A stretch of 64,000 nt of DNA, taken from assembly GCA_012295275.1 (NCBI GenBank), contig CM022670.1:27547381-27611380 (forward strand), written 5' to 3'. The position numbers and the translations under genes are program-made. The notes beneath the pieces are model-generated. The model saw only the letters and a list, made by a program, of their open reading frames with translations, made no database searches and was not told the origin of the DNA. Positions 24,699 to 37,846 of this stretch are shown here, piece after piece. Source of the DNA: Chrysomallon squamiferum (lineage: Eukaryota; Mollusca; Gastropoda; Neomphalida; Peltospiridae). The first letter of the stretch is position 1; every line of letters begins with the position of its first letter.

Positions 24699-24891
24699 TT
24701 GAATAGAAACATGCAAAAGAATACATGTTAGGATTCGCATTTTAAAGGCTGTAAATTAACTTCAAAGATAATAAACTAAATTTAATTTCCTTTAACTGGT
24801 AAATAAACAGATTAGGATTGGCTAAAGATAATTATATTAATGCTACGTGACCTCACACAGTGAACAGTGTATTAACAAAATATGTTAAAAT

Positions 24892-24936
24892 AATAGTAAT
24901 AGTAGTAGTAGTAGTAGTAGTAGCAGTAGCAGTAGT
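24892..24936. repeat. (GTA)n microsatellite with GCA variants
   Basis: Trinucleotide run in the head-to-head interval. Confidence 0.9.
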
Positions 24937-25045
24937 TACTTTCAAAACATTTTGACACAATACACAGGAAAATTTAAACCTATACCTGTATAGAAATATG
25001 TTTTTGTTTTTTGTTTCTATTGTTTTTATTCTTATTTTATTTATT

Positions 25046-25055
<10 letters not shown>

Positions 25056-25114
<59 letters not shown>
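25056..25114. repeat. (ATT)n microsatellite
   Basis: It is flanked by TTTA repeats. A shorter ATT run follows at 25,395-25,418. Confidence 0.95.
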
Positions 25115-27171
25115 TTATTTTTTTATTATTATTTTTTTAAATTAGATTGCAGCAGCTCATTAGACTCATTTTATTTAGAACAGATCTAGTTACGTGTACA
25201 CCTGTCAGATCCAAAGCATTGCTGTCTGTGTCAGAATCTGACATATTTGTGAAGCAAGCTGTTAGTAGTAAAACAAAAAATTGTAGCATAGTTCTTACGG
25301 TTGTTTCACTACTTTCCAGTATTAGTTGGTCCGCACTTAGTTCTGTAAGGAAACCCAGAACAAACGAAAGGTGAACGTTTGAACGCTAAATTCTGATTAT
25401 TATTATTATTATTATTATTATATACTCTCTCTTCAATCTAGTGGTTGAAATGAAAGTGTATTAAACATTTTTGTATATCTTGATCACATGAAAAAAACTT
25501 TGTTATTGGTCATATCTTCTATTTGAATATTAATAAATTACATTCGCGTAAAAAAAAAAAAAAAATAATAATAAAGTAAACATAATAATAATAAATACAT
25601 AAAATGATAAATAACTAATTAACTTTAGTGACTTTTTCAGAAACCATTAAAATTGATTAACTGATTAAATTATCTCCAGCACTATCAAAACAAAAATTTA
25701 AACATTTTGATGTCAAGTAAATTAGAAATAATTTTATAATAGAAGTGGTTTATTATCAGCGTTAGTAATTAAGTTCGGAGGTGTATGCGACAAGAATGTC
25801 AGTGCTTGCCGTTTGTACTGGATGTTATCTTATTATTTATTTAAAGAAAAGAATATACTGATCAACCAGAAACTGAAATAAGTTTAGGTAGTTAATTAAT
25901 TGAGATCCTTATTAAATTTAAATGATAAATCAGCAAGTTGTGATGAAATATATATGCAGGTGTGGATGGGAATGTGCATATATTTATGTAATGTATAAAT
26001 ACATACACATATACGTATAGTCTATCAAAGAGATTATATATATATTGTCCCTATTTTTGTGAAATCAATGTATTTTACTTCTTTTTTCTTTTCTTTTATA
26101 TCTATCTATCTATCTATTATTATATATATATATATATATATGTTATGTCTATCCATCTACCTATTCAGTATTTATCAGTATTGAACTAGGATCATTAAAA
26201 AAAAAAAGAAAAAAAAAGTTACATACATACATACATACATATATATGAGGCCAGAGATATAAATATATATATATATCATTTTAATAAGATTATATAAATA
26301 AGTCAAATTTTGATAAATAAAAAAAAGTATTAATAGAGATATAATTTTGAACATTCTTAATAAAAGTAAAAAGATATTTCCATCTTTATTATACTTTATT
26401 ATAAAACTTAATCTGTTTAACTAATATTTCAGTGTTGTTAAGTGAAGCTAAACAAGTGTCCTTCCAGTGAACCTGCACAGGGAAGTGCTAATAGTAATAG
26501 TTTTAGTGTGACAAATCACTTGCTTGTCACAGTCGGTGTTGGTAGATGATCATAGCATTCAAAATGGTGGTCTTACATCCTGGGGATAAAGGTTAAAGTT
26601 TAATAATGCTGTGTGTATATGTGTGTGTATGTATGTATTTATGTATGATTCTCTCTCTCTGTCTCTCTGTCTCTCTCTCTCTCTATGTATGTGAGTGTGT
26701 TATATTACCCTCAGAAATGTATATATGTATAATACCATTTACTTCTAGTATTGGTATGTAGATAAAATATATATACTGATAAAAAACAACTGGTATTGTA
26801 AAAATGGCTCTGTTTATCCAAAATATTGATGATATGTTTTGTTTATTTAAGATGTACATACATACGTACATATATATACATATATATATCGGAATTTGCA
26901 CCTGTAACAATTTGGGAGGACAAATCAAACTTTTCCAGATAGTTTTCACATACGAAGATTGTAATCAAGAGACTCCATTAGTTTTTAGGAAACTGATATT
27001 TGTATAGCTTATTTTAAGTCTTTGACACAAAGATACAAGTGAAACTGGTTGTCTACTCATTATTATCATTATTATAAACTTAATATTACAGAAACTTAAT
27101 GTTCAGGCAAATTTAATTCAGAATTTATTCATTTATTCTTTTTATTACAGTCTTAACATTTTTCATCAAAA

Positions 27172-29014
27172 ATGATAAGCCCTGTTGAAAATAATAACTA
27201 CTCTGAGTCTAATGGAATTTCCTGTGCTTTGATGAACTGCAAGAAAAGGAAAATGGACTTCACAGAAGATATATCTGAGACTTTCAAAAGTCCATCCTCA
27301 GGAACAAGTAGGTTGCTTTTGAATTTTATGTATTGTTGACCCTCAGTTTCACAGGCAGATATAAAATGCAGAAAAAAATGTGGGAAAACACAAATGTAAA
27401 CATTAAACTTTGGTACACCTAAAAGCTATATAATACAGTTATAGACAAAAAATGTATGAACAATATAGTATGAACAATATAGGGACATGAAGACATTGTA
27501 TATGAATGTCATACTTTATAAATAAAGAAAAATGAACCATAGGAAAATGTAGGCTGTGTTGGGTGAAGTTAGTTAGGTTAGTGTGGGTGCAGTTGTCAAA
27601 TTTACTCTTAATAGAAAGTAGGTTGAGACAGGTTACTGTGACTGTAAAGTGGGACTTGGAATAACTTAATAGTATTTAGTGGAAAGGTTTCAAGACAGAA
27701 AGGCACTTAGTTCAAATTTTGTGAATTTTCCAGTATTTATTTTTATGTCATTGTCTGTGAAGGAATAACAGATTCATAGCTGTTTATTAATAAGAATAAC
27801 CGTTTTAGACATTTGACACATTTCTGAATTCATCATTAATTTTATATACATATACATATTGAACTGGAATTATTAAAATATAGACACTTACGTACCTAGT
27901 ATAATTATCAATTAATATTAAAATGTGCAGTTATTGTATTGATTTTGTATCATACATATTTTTTTATAACCTAATTTGTTTTTAAAATTTGTATTTGCAT
28001 CAGATGAGTAAAAAACATATTCCTGAATGGATCTGTTTCTGTTTTAATTGTTTATAGAAATACTGAAAAGTATTAAATGTTGACCAGTATAAAATACAAT
28101 GCACAAATCAGTAAGTGCTGTCTACAAATAACATGCCCACTATTAAACTTTTAATAATACATAAATTTCTTTTATTTTCAGACTATCATTTCCTGCCAGT
28201 CAGAAAATCTGGTAATATTTACCAAACTGAGAACTGGGAAGAATCGGGCACGGCCTTATTTAAACCTCTTGTAGAGGATGTACTCATTAACACGCTCAAA
28301 CATGACCAGATCTCCTCTACAGAAGGTTGCTTTTTCATCGCTGATAACCATGGCAACTACCAACAGAAGATGACAGGTAAAGACAGATATTATTATGGAT
28401 GTCTCAAAAAGAGTTATGCCCCTTCAAAAGGATACTATATACCACAGCTTTAAACTGGCATTTGTCAGGTCATGTGTTGATTCAGATTTTTGAGAGTTAT
28501 TTTAATTTTTAATTTTTTTTAATATATTAATTTCTCTTCAAAGTTTCAAAAAGAAACAAAAAAACCTAACTTTTAGTTACATGTTACAAAATAGATTTTT
28601 ATTCATACATATACACTTCAGAAAGGTACAACTATACTTAGTTACTGAACATTTTTAAAGATTTTTCCTAATTAGAAAAGTTATTAGCCGTTCTTATTAC
28701 ATATTTATTTGTTTTGTGTTTCAGGTCAAATTATTCATTTCTGGAGATACAACAAACATGAACAAAGAATATACATTGCCAGATCATTTCTCTTCACAAA
28801 TTCACAGGTCTGAAGTAAATTTTAAATAAACAAACATACATTTTTGTAAATTATCACTTGAACAGTTCCAGCAATTATAACTGGATTTGTATAAATACAC
28901 TTTATTCTTTACTATATTTGTAATAATTTTATACGTAATTTTTTAACTTTTATTTAATTTATTTTTTCGTTCCAGGAATTTCGTTCTGTACAACAGTTTC
29001 TGCAGAGACTTTGA
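27172..29014 (+). CDS. Four-exon gene for a 150-residue protein of unknown function
   Basis: Exons 27172-27307, 28182-28376, 28725-28807 and 28976-29014 join with consistent phases (1, 1, 0), all GT-AG, into 151 codons including TGA. The protein begins MISPVENNNYSESNG, has a basic stretch KKRKMDF near residue 24 that could be a nuclear signal, and then a hydrophilic mixed region: YHFLPVRKSG, ENWEESGTALFKPLVEDVL, GCFFIADNHGNYQQKMTG, IIHFWRYNKHEQRIYIARSF. It ends EFRSVQQFLQRL. No signal peptide, membrane segment or known motif is evident. A polyadenylation signal AATAAA lies at about 29,149. Sound splice sites and a codon-like pattern across four exons argue for a real gene. I do not recognise the family. 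Its head-to-head position with CDC14 suggests shared transcription but says little about role. Confidence 0.75.
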
Positions 29015-31655
29015 CATGAAGAAAATGATGTTGATAAATGTACATTTTAAACACATGTTTAGAGATGAAGCTTCAGCTTGGTATGATTATATTAAGCAAA
29101 AATACAGTCTTCCAAACACGATGCATTATTAAAGCAAGCAATAATTTTAATAAATATTGTTAATGCTCGTTTGTGAGGGATAGAATAACATCTAAATGAT
29201 ACATACCTTTCATGGAATGTTGAAATATACATTTTATCACTTAAGTAAATTCTTTTTAAATTATTAATTAACCATCTTTTATTAATAACAATAATGATAA
29301 TAAAGTAAGAAATTGGTGAGAATGCATGGAAGCTTCATTTTCCAGCTTTCGTGATGTTATTTCATACAAAAAGAAGTTTTTGTTAAAAAATAAAGTAGAC
29401 GATTGTACAGGCTTTACAAAAACAGCAATATGTATAAATTACATTAATGAAGCTACATTTTCATTTAGTCTGTGAGGCATTTATTTTTTCATTCTTTAAA
29501 AAATAAGAAAATAAATGTTTCCGTTCATTCTTTGATTGGCATACTTTTATTTTAGGAAAAACGGGCACAAGTAAAAATTAAACTGTTGACTGAAACTAGA
29601 AAAAGTAAATGTAAACATACCCACAAACACACACATTGATATGATAAAAAGTCTCTCTGTATCACTGAACCTACCAGGAGTGAACATTTTATTGTGATGT
29701 ATTTGATGATGTGCTGCTTTAAGAAATGTTTTATCAAGGCTATATCATCATGGATTTTAAAACTGGTATTTATGTTTAGTTTTAAAATGTTTATGTCATT
29801 GCACTTTATATTGTCTTTTGTTTACTTCTTGTTGCTAGATTTACAATATTATTTCATATCATTGAACTAAATATTTATTTAGACACAGCTTGTTTTAATT
29901 AGAACAAGCTGCTACTTAATTTTCTTTTCTTTTCTTATTATTTTGTTTTTGTTGTATTTATTTCCATTCATGTTTTTACTTACATATCAGTATTTGAAAT
30001 GAAATATTTTGTGTTTTATTTCTGTTTATCGTAGTTTCTATTACGATTTGACAAAGCTTCAAGTTCACCCAGTCAAACATCTGAAAAGTGTTTAACTGTT
30101 TACATTTGATGAAGGTGCCTGGGTTTTGGGCTCAAGACAGTGTTAATAAGTTAGAAAACTTACAAAGAAAACATTAACTTGCAATAACAACTCTTCAGCG
30201 AATACTGAAAATAAGCAGTCACTGTTACTCAGTTTTGAAGGAAAAACGCTGTATAAATATGCATCTAATGACTGCAACAGAAAGGAAATTAAAAATAATT
30301 TGTATGCTATAGACGGTTGAAGGACTTTTGAGTCAAAGATTGAGGAAATTTGCTGAGAATTTTCTGTGATTACCATAGCTTATCATTACAGCAACAAACA
30401 GTTGTGATAGTGTGCTATCAAAATAAAGCTTGTGACATAAAGAATCTGAATATTTGCAGAACTTAGTGCCCCAAAATGTAGTTTAATTACTGATTTAATT
30501 ACTGACAGGATTATTTATGTTGTATTTACAAACTTATATGTTTTTATATCATGCACATATATACATGAACAGTATAATTTGTCCATAATCTTCTCAGAAA
30601 AAGAAAGACAAAAAAAAGATATATTTAGTTAAGATATAATCTCATAATTTGTGAATGTTCATACTGTATACTGTATTTTAAGGTTTATAATTTCTATGGT
30701 TTTACATCAGTTCATGGACATGTAACATATCTTAGGTGCATTTTCCACGTGTTTCTGAATATTTAATATCAAAACGTTTCACGTATATCCATATATTTTT
30801 CAGTGAAATCGTGAAAAATGGTTTACTTGTTGTGCATAGTTGAATGACTGAATGATTTATAATTGTTTTCAAGTAGTTTCTATTAAAATATTTTAAGAGA
30901 ATAAAATTGTTTGTTTTATATTTTAGCAATATCAGTGGGTTGATTAACTTTTGTTTTTAATGACTCCATAACACATTTTGTTATTGGATTTATTTCGCTT
31001 TCATTTTATTTATTTATTTTATGCTCTTTATAATAACAATACATAGGAATTCAACGGTCTGTTCATCAATAAACAATTACTGATGCACTAAACGTTTCCT
31101 CCATGAATATGACAGCACATACCATGGCCTTAGATATATCAGCCAACAAGCACTTTTGACCAAAATGTCCGAACTGTGCTCAGAGAAGGATAAAACTAGT
31201 GAGCCACAAGCGACTCGTGAAATATTTTTACAAAGTAGACAGACAAATGTTACAAAGTTCTTTAGCTCTGTTACGCAATAGAAAATCCTGAACTGTAACA
31301 ATTTAGGCTAATCATGTTTGAAACCGTATGAAACAAGTAACAACTGTGGTATTAAATCTGTACTTAATATAGAACAGAAATGGTGCCAAGATTCGATCCT
31401 AATGAGTAGTATATTTAATAAATGCATGTTTGTAGGGGTGAAAAAAATGGAAGAAATGTTGAAGCACTTAACATATTCTTAATCATCGCCGGCATACGTG
31501 TGGTTAAAAAATATGCAGATAAGGAGACAGAAACTACGATGAACTATTCTTTTTCACTCAGCAGCAACATGTATTTTATATCCACCTCCCCGCAGACTGC
31601 CCTGTACATACCTAGTCGCAGGACACTGGCTGGAACAAGATTAATTTTGTGACAT
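29015..31655 (+). other. 3' region of the small gene and intergenic DNA
   Basis: A polyadenylation signal follows the stop codon by about 135 bases. The rest is AT-rich sequence with only short chance open frames on both strands and no recognisable exon, RNA gene or transposon. It is single-copy in this window and ends exactly where the inverted duplication starts (31,656). Confidence 0.55.
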
Positions 31656-32650
31656 GTTTTACGCAAAAGCTATGTTATATACAGAAACATACACCAGCAC
31701 TTCACACATATGAAATGATTAAGGTGATGCTTTTTTGGCTTTGTTTCTTTGTTTTATTTGTTTTCTGAGGTTTATCCATTCTGCTTCCTTTTTTTATTTA
31801 TGAATGAAATGATATTTCTTTATGAGATTTTCCAAAATGGTTAATTTTCTTCACCTGAGATCAGTGATATTGTTGGTGGTGATACACTATCAATCTTTAT
31901 TCTTTCATAAGGAACATCGCCTTCTTTTGTGTATGACACCTGTAAATATAAATTCTCGGAAAGAAATATTAAGTAATATTTCACATTACGCGTTTTCGAG
32001 ATGAAAGGTATTTTTCCTTTACATTTTATGAATAATAGTTACATCGTGGATTCAATACACATCTGTTATTTAGATTTCGACAAAAAAAAAAAATAGGAAG
32101 AAGAAGAAGAAAGAAAGAAATAGAATATATATCAAACAATAACACGAAAGAAAACGATATTTTGCAGGGTGAAAATAATAATAATGGTCATAATGTCAAA
32201 AAACTGATGATAACAACCGCCAAAATTGTTTTTTTATTAACAATAATATTGTGAAGTCGTTTACAGATAGCCAGCAAATAACTCACAGTCCCTTACTTTT
32301 TTTTTTTTTTTTTACCGAGGACAGAAAATTTTAATAATTTTTCGAAACAATACAAAGCATCAACAAATGTAATGCATTAAATGATCAAACACAGAAAAGA
32401 GTCAATATAATAATAGAAAAAAAATTAAAAGAGTAAACATAGACATGGAAATCTGAAACTATTAATCATTAAAATCTGTGCATGGATGATCTATATTAAA
32501 GCATTTCGCCCTTAACAAAGAATTTCAGTAATTTCATAATGTTATGAACATTTCAAAATTTACATAACTTTATTAGCATTTTCAAAAGAACATATACCAT
32601 TATTCAAAAAACATTCAGTTGAAATAAAAAACAAGTTGAAATAGAGAGGG

Positions 32651-32653
<3 letters not shown>

Positions 32654-32726
<73 letters not shown>
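32654..32726. repeat. (GA)n microsatellite, left inverted arm
   Basis: About 36 dinucleotides. Its partner in the right arm is longer. Confidence 0.95.
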
Positions 32727-32728
<2 letters not shown>

Positions 32729-33299
32729 ACAGAAACTCGTAATTATTATGTAACTAATTATAATGTACTTAACAAACATTCTATCACTGTCAGAACAGTT
32801 TAAACAATTATTGTAAAAATAACTTTCACAAAATATTATTTCAATGTTTATCTACCTGTGAGTAGCATTAAAATAATGAAATGTATTTTACAAAATGTAT
32901 GTTTTATTACATTCAATAGATGTCTCTTCACAAGACCACGCAGTGCCTCCCATTTGATTCAAGACGATGTTAGCAGTTTTTGAACTACACAGTCTGTGTT
33001 AGCTGTGAAACTGCCCAAGCTTCCAATTACAGGAGATAATTCAAATGAACAAAAAGCCAAAAAGGATTAGCAAGATCAACATGTACAAAGAACTATAATA
33101 CCAACAATATTTCTCAGTGTAAGGTTTGTATCTGCATTAACATTAACGCAATTATTTATATGCATGGTTTAACAGAAGCTAATTTTATATTATTTATTAT
33201 AAATGACCTGCAAAATCACATTTATTATTCATGTATAATAAAATCTTTTAATTGTTGGGAATCAAAAGAGTTGGTTAGACTATGTTGTTGTTAACAATT

Positions 33300-33545
33300 T
33301 CAAGTTTTTTTTCTTCGAACTCAAAGTTCCTTTTCTCAGCAATCAGATTACTGAAATGCTCCGTCTAAGTGTTAGGAAAAATTTCATCTGCAATGATGTT
33401 CAAGATAGAAATTAACATTGGGATCATGAGCATCGATAATTCAAATTGTTGCAGATAAGTGCTGCAAATATGCTGAAGCTTGCACCTTTCAAATCTGTCA
33501 AGTGATGGAGGTCCATCCTTCTCCAAATAATTTGAAAGTTATCAC
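33300..33545 (-). pseudogene. Weak coding-like remnant, unknown family
   Basis: The reverse strand reads DEIFPNT, stop, then TEHFSNLIAEKRNFEFEEKK and LEIVNNN in one frame. Further upstream, in another frame, it reads DLKGASFSIFAALICNN. The inverted counterpart (58,125-58,400) has the same stop. It looks like transposon-derived coding DNA, but no family is assigned. Confidence 0.25.
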
Positions 33546-33549
33546 TATC

Positions 33550-33720
33550 ACAAGTGTCTACACCAGGCAAGAGCAACCTTTTTCGAGAAGTGGGCCACAG
33601 GAGACATGGTTCATCCTCAGGTGGGCCGCAGGTACAAATTTTGGTGATTTTGTGTTTTTATGTAGAGTTTATTTTAAGAAAATTTTCATTTTCATTTACT
33701 TCAGGAACTGTTATAATAAA
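33550..33720 (+). mobile_element. Possible non-autonomous DNA transposon fragment
   Basis: A GC-richer patch contains gagcaacctttttcgagaag, gtgggccacagg and gtgggccgcag. It resembles the ends of short hAT-type elements common in animals. No target duplication or transposase is visible, so this is tentative. The inverted copy is at 57,950-58,115. Confidence 0.3.
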
Positions 33721-33784
33721 AAAAAATTACATGTGTTTTAGTATATTAGTAGATACAAATCGAGCAATTGTAAAGAACATGTAT

Positions 33785-34085
33785 CAACAAATAAAAGCAA
33801 GTCATTTTTGAGTATTAAGTTTTCCAACTGTTTTCCTCTGATGTTTACATCGTCACATCCCCAAAAGTGTGGTGACCATTAAATTCTCCAGTAACAATGA
33901 AGGGAGTACGTAGTTGGTCAAGAAGACCTCGAAGTGTCTTGAGATTAAAATTAAAATGATTAAATGGTGGCAAATAAACTGAGTTCAGAGTAATAGTTTT
34001 AACATCTGAGTTTGCCAGATGCACCAATGCAAGGTAATCACGAAGGAAAAAAGAAAGCCTCCCAAAAAGGCAATTTTTGGCTCCA
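33785..34085 (-). mobile_element. LINE (jockey-like) endonuclease fragment, degraded
   Basis: The translation reads FLRDYLALVHLANSDVK, ITLNSVYLPPFNHFNF, FNLKTLRGLLDQLRTPFIV and TGEFNGHHTF. In the neighbouring frame it continues GCDDVNIRGKQLENLILKND. This is the endonuclease domain of non-LTR retrotransposons (SVYLPP, TGEFNGHH), carrying one frameshift. No reverse transcriptase is present. It adjoins the junction with the satellite copy at 34,269. Confidence 0.72.
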
Positions 34086-34985
34086 AAAATTCATTTAGGA
34101 GACAGGTTTACATTTCTAACATTTGAAAACAACAACAACAACAACAACAATAATAATAAAATTTTAAAAATCGGTATTTGCATGAACATAGGTCGCGCAA
34201 CAACATGTCACTGTATTCCAAGAAACTTTCAGCAAGATAGGATTAAAATATATCTTAATACTTATGTTGTCAAGAGCTCTTTTCACCGTTTGTTGTGAAA
34301 AAAGAGATTAATATTTGAAACTAGATTCTTGTTCTAGATAGGTTCAGAAATTAAATGAATATGTGCACAGTTTATCCTACTGTTTTGAGCAAACAAATGC
34401 ATAGGTTAAGTCCCGTAACAAAGGATTTTATTTAGTTTTGCTCAAATACATACTGTGTGATGAAACTTTTGGCAGTAAATAGCATTGTCAGGATTGATTT
34501 ATTCTTGAAAAACCCACCACTGAATGGTATGATGTGTGTGTTTCAATGTACACATATGCACTTTCTAAGCAAACTAAAATACAGCGAAGATTATAGAATC
34601 AATTTAGGATAAAGTAGTGAAAAGGTTAGGTTTGAGAGAAACTGTAAAATTTAAGACACTATCCTTTGAAAGTATTAAGTTTAAAAAACTGTTTTCGTAA
34701 GATGATGTATTTATTCTGAAATTCATATTTTTAAAACATTTCTGCATTATTCAATTAACAAACAAAAATCAATACTGCTATTAAAATCAATTACTTTTTA
34801 AAAATAATTAATGTTCATTCTTGTAGTGACTAAGACAAGTACCTTTAAACTAAGAAAATATGTAAATTTGTGTCATTGTAAGAATTTACAAATTGATAAA
34901 ATTTCGATTATGTTAGCAACTTTATTATATGAATTACTATAAAATTTCTGAAATATAACAATAAATAGTCACGAAAAAGTAAAAA

Positions 34986-35021
<36 letters not shown>

Positions 35022-35479
35022 TAAAAAGATAAAGCAACTCAGATTGCATGATTAAACATTTTTATTTTTTGTAATTACATGAATATGACTAGAAATTAAA
35101 ATCAAACCCACCCAAATAAAAAAAAAAAAAAAATAGACTACAGCCCCACCAACAAAAAAAAAAAAAAACAACTACCCAAAACACAACATTCTTATTTTAA
35201 TGTATAAAAAAAAAACAAGTTTAAGGAAAATAAAATGAAGTTTAACTATGATAAAGTCTGAAAACAGGTACATAGTAGAATGTACATAGTAGAATGTACA
35301 TAGTAGAGACAATGTGAATACAATGAATATTCGCATTTTTTAAGAAAAAATAAAAGTTAACATATTATTATAAACAAAGCAGATTTCCAAATGGCAATTA
35401 TTTTTTTAAATATTTTTATATATTATTTTGAACAAAAATGTATTAAATAGTATTAACTACAGTTTGCAGAAAATACAAG

Positions 35480-35712
35480 GCTAGAATCCAAGAGAGAACA
35501 AGGTTTAATATCAATGAATACCTATGCATTAAAAACACACCTAAAACAAGTGATTGGGAAATAGCCAATTACTATTTTAATGATAAATTATTCTAAAAAA
35601 AAAAATAAAAAAATGGAAGAAAATTTTAAAAATTAATTATAAAATGATAATAAGCAAGAGCAAAATTTTCGGAATACACAAAGTGATTTATCAACGATCA
35701 TATTCAATATTT

Positions 35713-35755
<43 letters not shown>

Positions 35756-35937
35756 CTTTGCTATATTGTGGAAATACTGGTAATTTGATAGAATATTTTT
35801 TATATATATTAAAATTTAAGTGATGAAAACAAATGACTGGGAAATAGCCAATAACTATTTTAATAAAACTATTTTAAGGTATAAAAACAAGTGATCAGGA
35901 AGTAGCCAATTAATATTTTAATGCTAAATTATTCTAT

Positions 35938-35991
<54 letters not shown>

Positions 35992-37244
35992 AAAAAAAAT
36001 AAAAATTAAGGAAAAAAATTATTATAAAATGATAATAACCAATAGCTGGTAATTTGATAGAATAAAATTAAAATTTAAGTGATGAAAACAAATGACTGGG
36101 AAATAGCCAATAACTATTTTTTCAGGAATACATTAAAAGTGATTTATCAATGATCATATTAAATATTTGAATAAGATTTTTTTTTTCAGTTTGGCTATAT
36201 TGTGGAAATACAGGTAATTTGATAGAAGATTTTTATATATATTAAAATTTAAGTGATAAAAACAAGTGACTAGGAAAAAGCCAGTAACTATTTTAATAAA
36301 ACTATTAAATTTATTTTATAGGTTATCAAAGGTAATCAAAAAATGATGAATAACAAACAGCAAAAATTTTTGAACACACAAAATGACATTTGTAAGATTT
36401 CTTTTTTTTAGATGTAGCAAATACCAGGTAGAATCCAAGAGGGAACAAGGTTTAATATCAATGAATACCTATGCATTAAAAACACACCTAAAACAAGTGA
36501 TGGGGAAATAGCCAATTACTATTTTAATATTAAATTATTCTATCTATCAAAAATAAATAAATAAATAAACCAATAAATAAATAAATAAATAAATAAATAA
36601 AATAAATACAAATTAAAATAAATAATAAAATAAAAATTACATAAAGCCGACAAAATTTTTTGGAATACACAAAATCATTTATTAAGGATGATATTCAATA
36701 TTTTTAAGATTTTTTTTTTTTTAACTTGGCTATATTCTGGAAATACTGGAAATCTGATAGAATTTTTTATATATATTAAAATTTAAGTGTTAAAAAACAA
36801 GTGACTGGGAAATAGCAAATAACAATTTTAATAAATATATTATTTTTTTTTTTTTTTTTATTATTTTTTCTAAATCGAAAAGATAATCAAAAAAGGTAAC
36901 CAACAGCAAACGTTTTTTTTTTTTTTTTTTTTTTCTTCTTGTTTATATTGTGGAAATACTGGTAATTTACAAAATGTTTTAAATATATTTTTATATATAT
37001 AAAAAAATTTAAGTGATAAAAACAAGTGACTAGGAAAAAGCCAGTAACTATTTTAATAAAACTATTAAATTTATTTTATAGGTTATTAAATACACAAAGT
37101 GATTTATCAATGATCATATCAAAAAATGATGACTTGATATTGTGGAAATATGTTTTAAATATATTTATATTAAAATTTAAGGTATAAAAACAAGTGATCA
37201 GGAAGTAGCCAATTAATATTTTAATGCTAAATTATTCTATCTTT

Positions 37245-37287
<43 letters not shown>

Positions 37288-37789
37288 AAAAGAAAATTAA
37301 AAAATTATTATAAAATGATAATAACCAATAGCAAAACTTTCCGAATACACAAAGTGATTTATCAATGATCATATTAAACATTTGTAAGATTTTTTTTTTT
37401 TTTCAGTTTGGCTATATTGTGGAAATACAGGTAATTTGATAGAAGATTTTTATATATATTAAAATTTAGTGATAAAAACAAGTGACTAGGAAAAAGACAG
37501 TAACTATTTTAATAAAACTATTAAATTTATTTTATAGGTTATTAAAGGTAATCAAAAAATGATGAATAACAAACAGCGAAAATTTTTGAACACACAAAAT
37601 GACATTTGTAAGATTTCTTTTTTTAGATGTAGCAAATACCAGGTAGAATCCAAGAGGGAACAAGGTTTAATATCAATGAATACCTATGCATTAAAAAACA
37701 CACCTAAAACAAGTGATGGGGAAATAGCCAATTACTATTTTAATATTAAATTATTCTATCTATCAAAAATAAATAAATAAATAAACCAA

Positions 37790-37846
<57 letters not shown>

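Larger units (their letters stand above)
24399..27171. other. Head-to-head intergenic region (candidate shared promoter)
   Basis: This interval separates CDC14 copy 1 (minus) from the small gene at 27,172 (plus). The part next to CDC14 (24,400-24,700) is less AT-rich and holds the E2F-like site. A (GTA)n tract lies at 24,892-24,936, (ATT)n at 25,056-25,114, and TATC/AT/TACA repeats at 26,100-26,275. The small gene has a splice acceptor 21 bases before its ATG (ttttattacag, ending 27,150), so a 5' non-coding exon should lie somewhere in here. I could not place it. An open stretch at 25,147-25,374 has no recognisable homology. Confidence 0.5.

Noticed and set aside
25147-25374. 75-residue frame (+) in the head-to-head interval
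   Set aside because: No homology, no supporting splice pattern, and it starts at the edge of an ATT run.
26400-26620. Possible SINE with gtgacaaatcacttgcttgt and a moderate GC patch
   Set aside because: No tRNA-like A and B boxes, tail or target duplication could be recognised.
31822-32004. 60-residue frame conserved at 59,686-59,868
   Set aside because: Conservation follows from the inverted duplication, and nothing in the sequence suggests a protein family.
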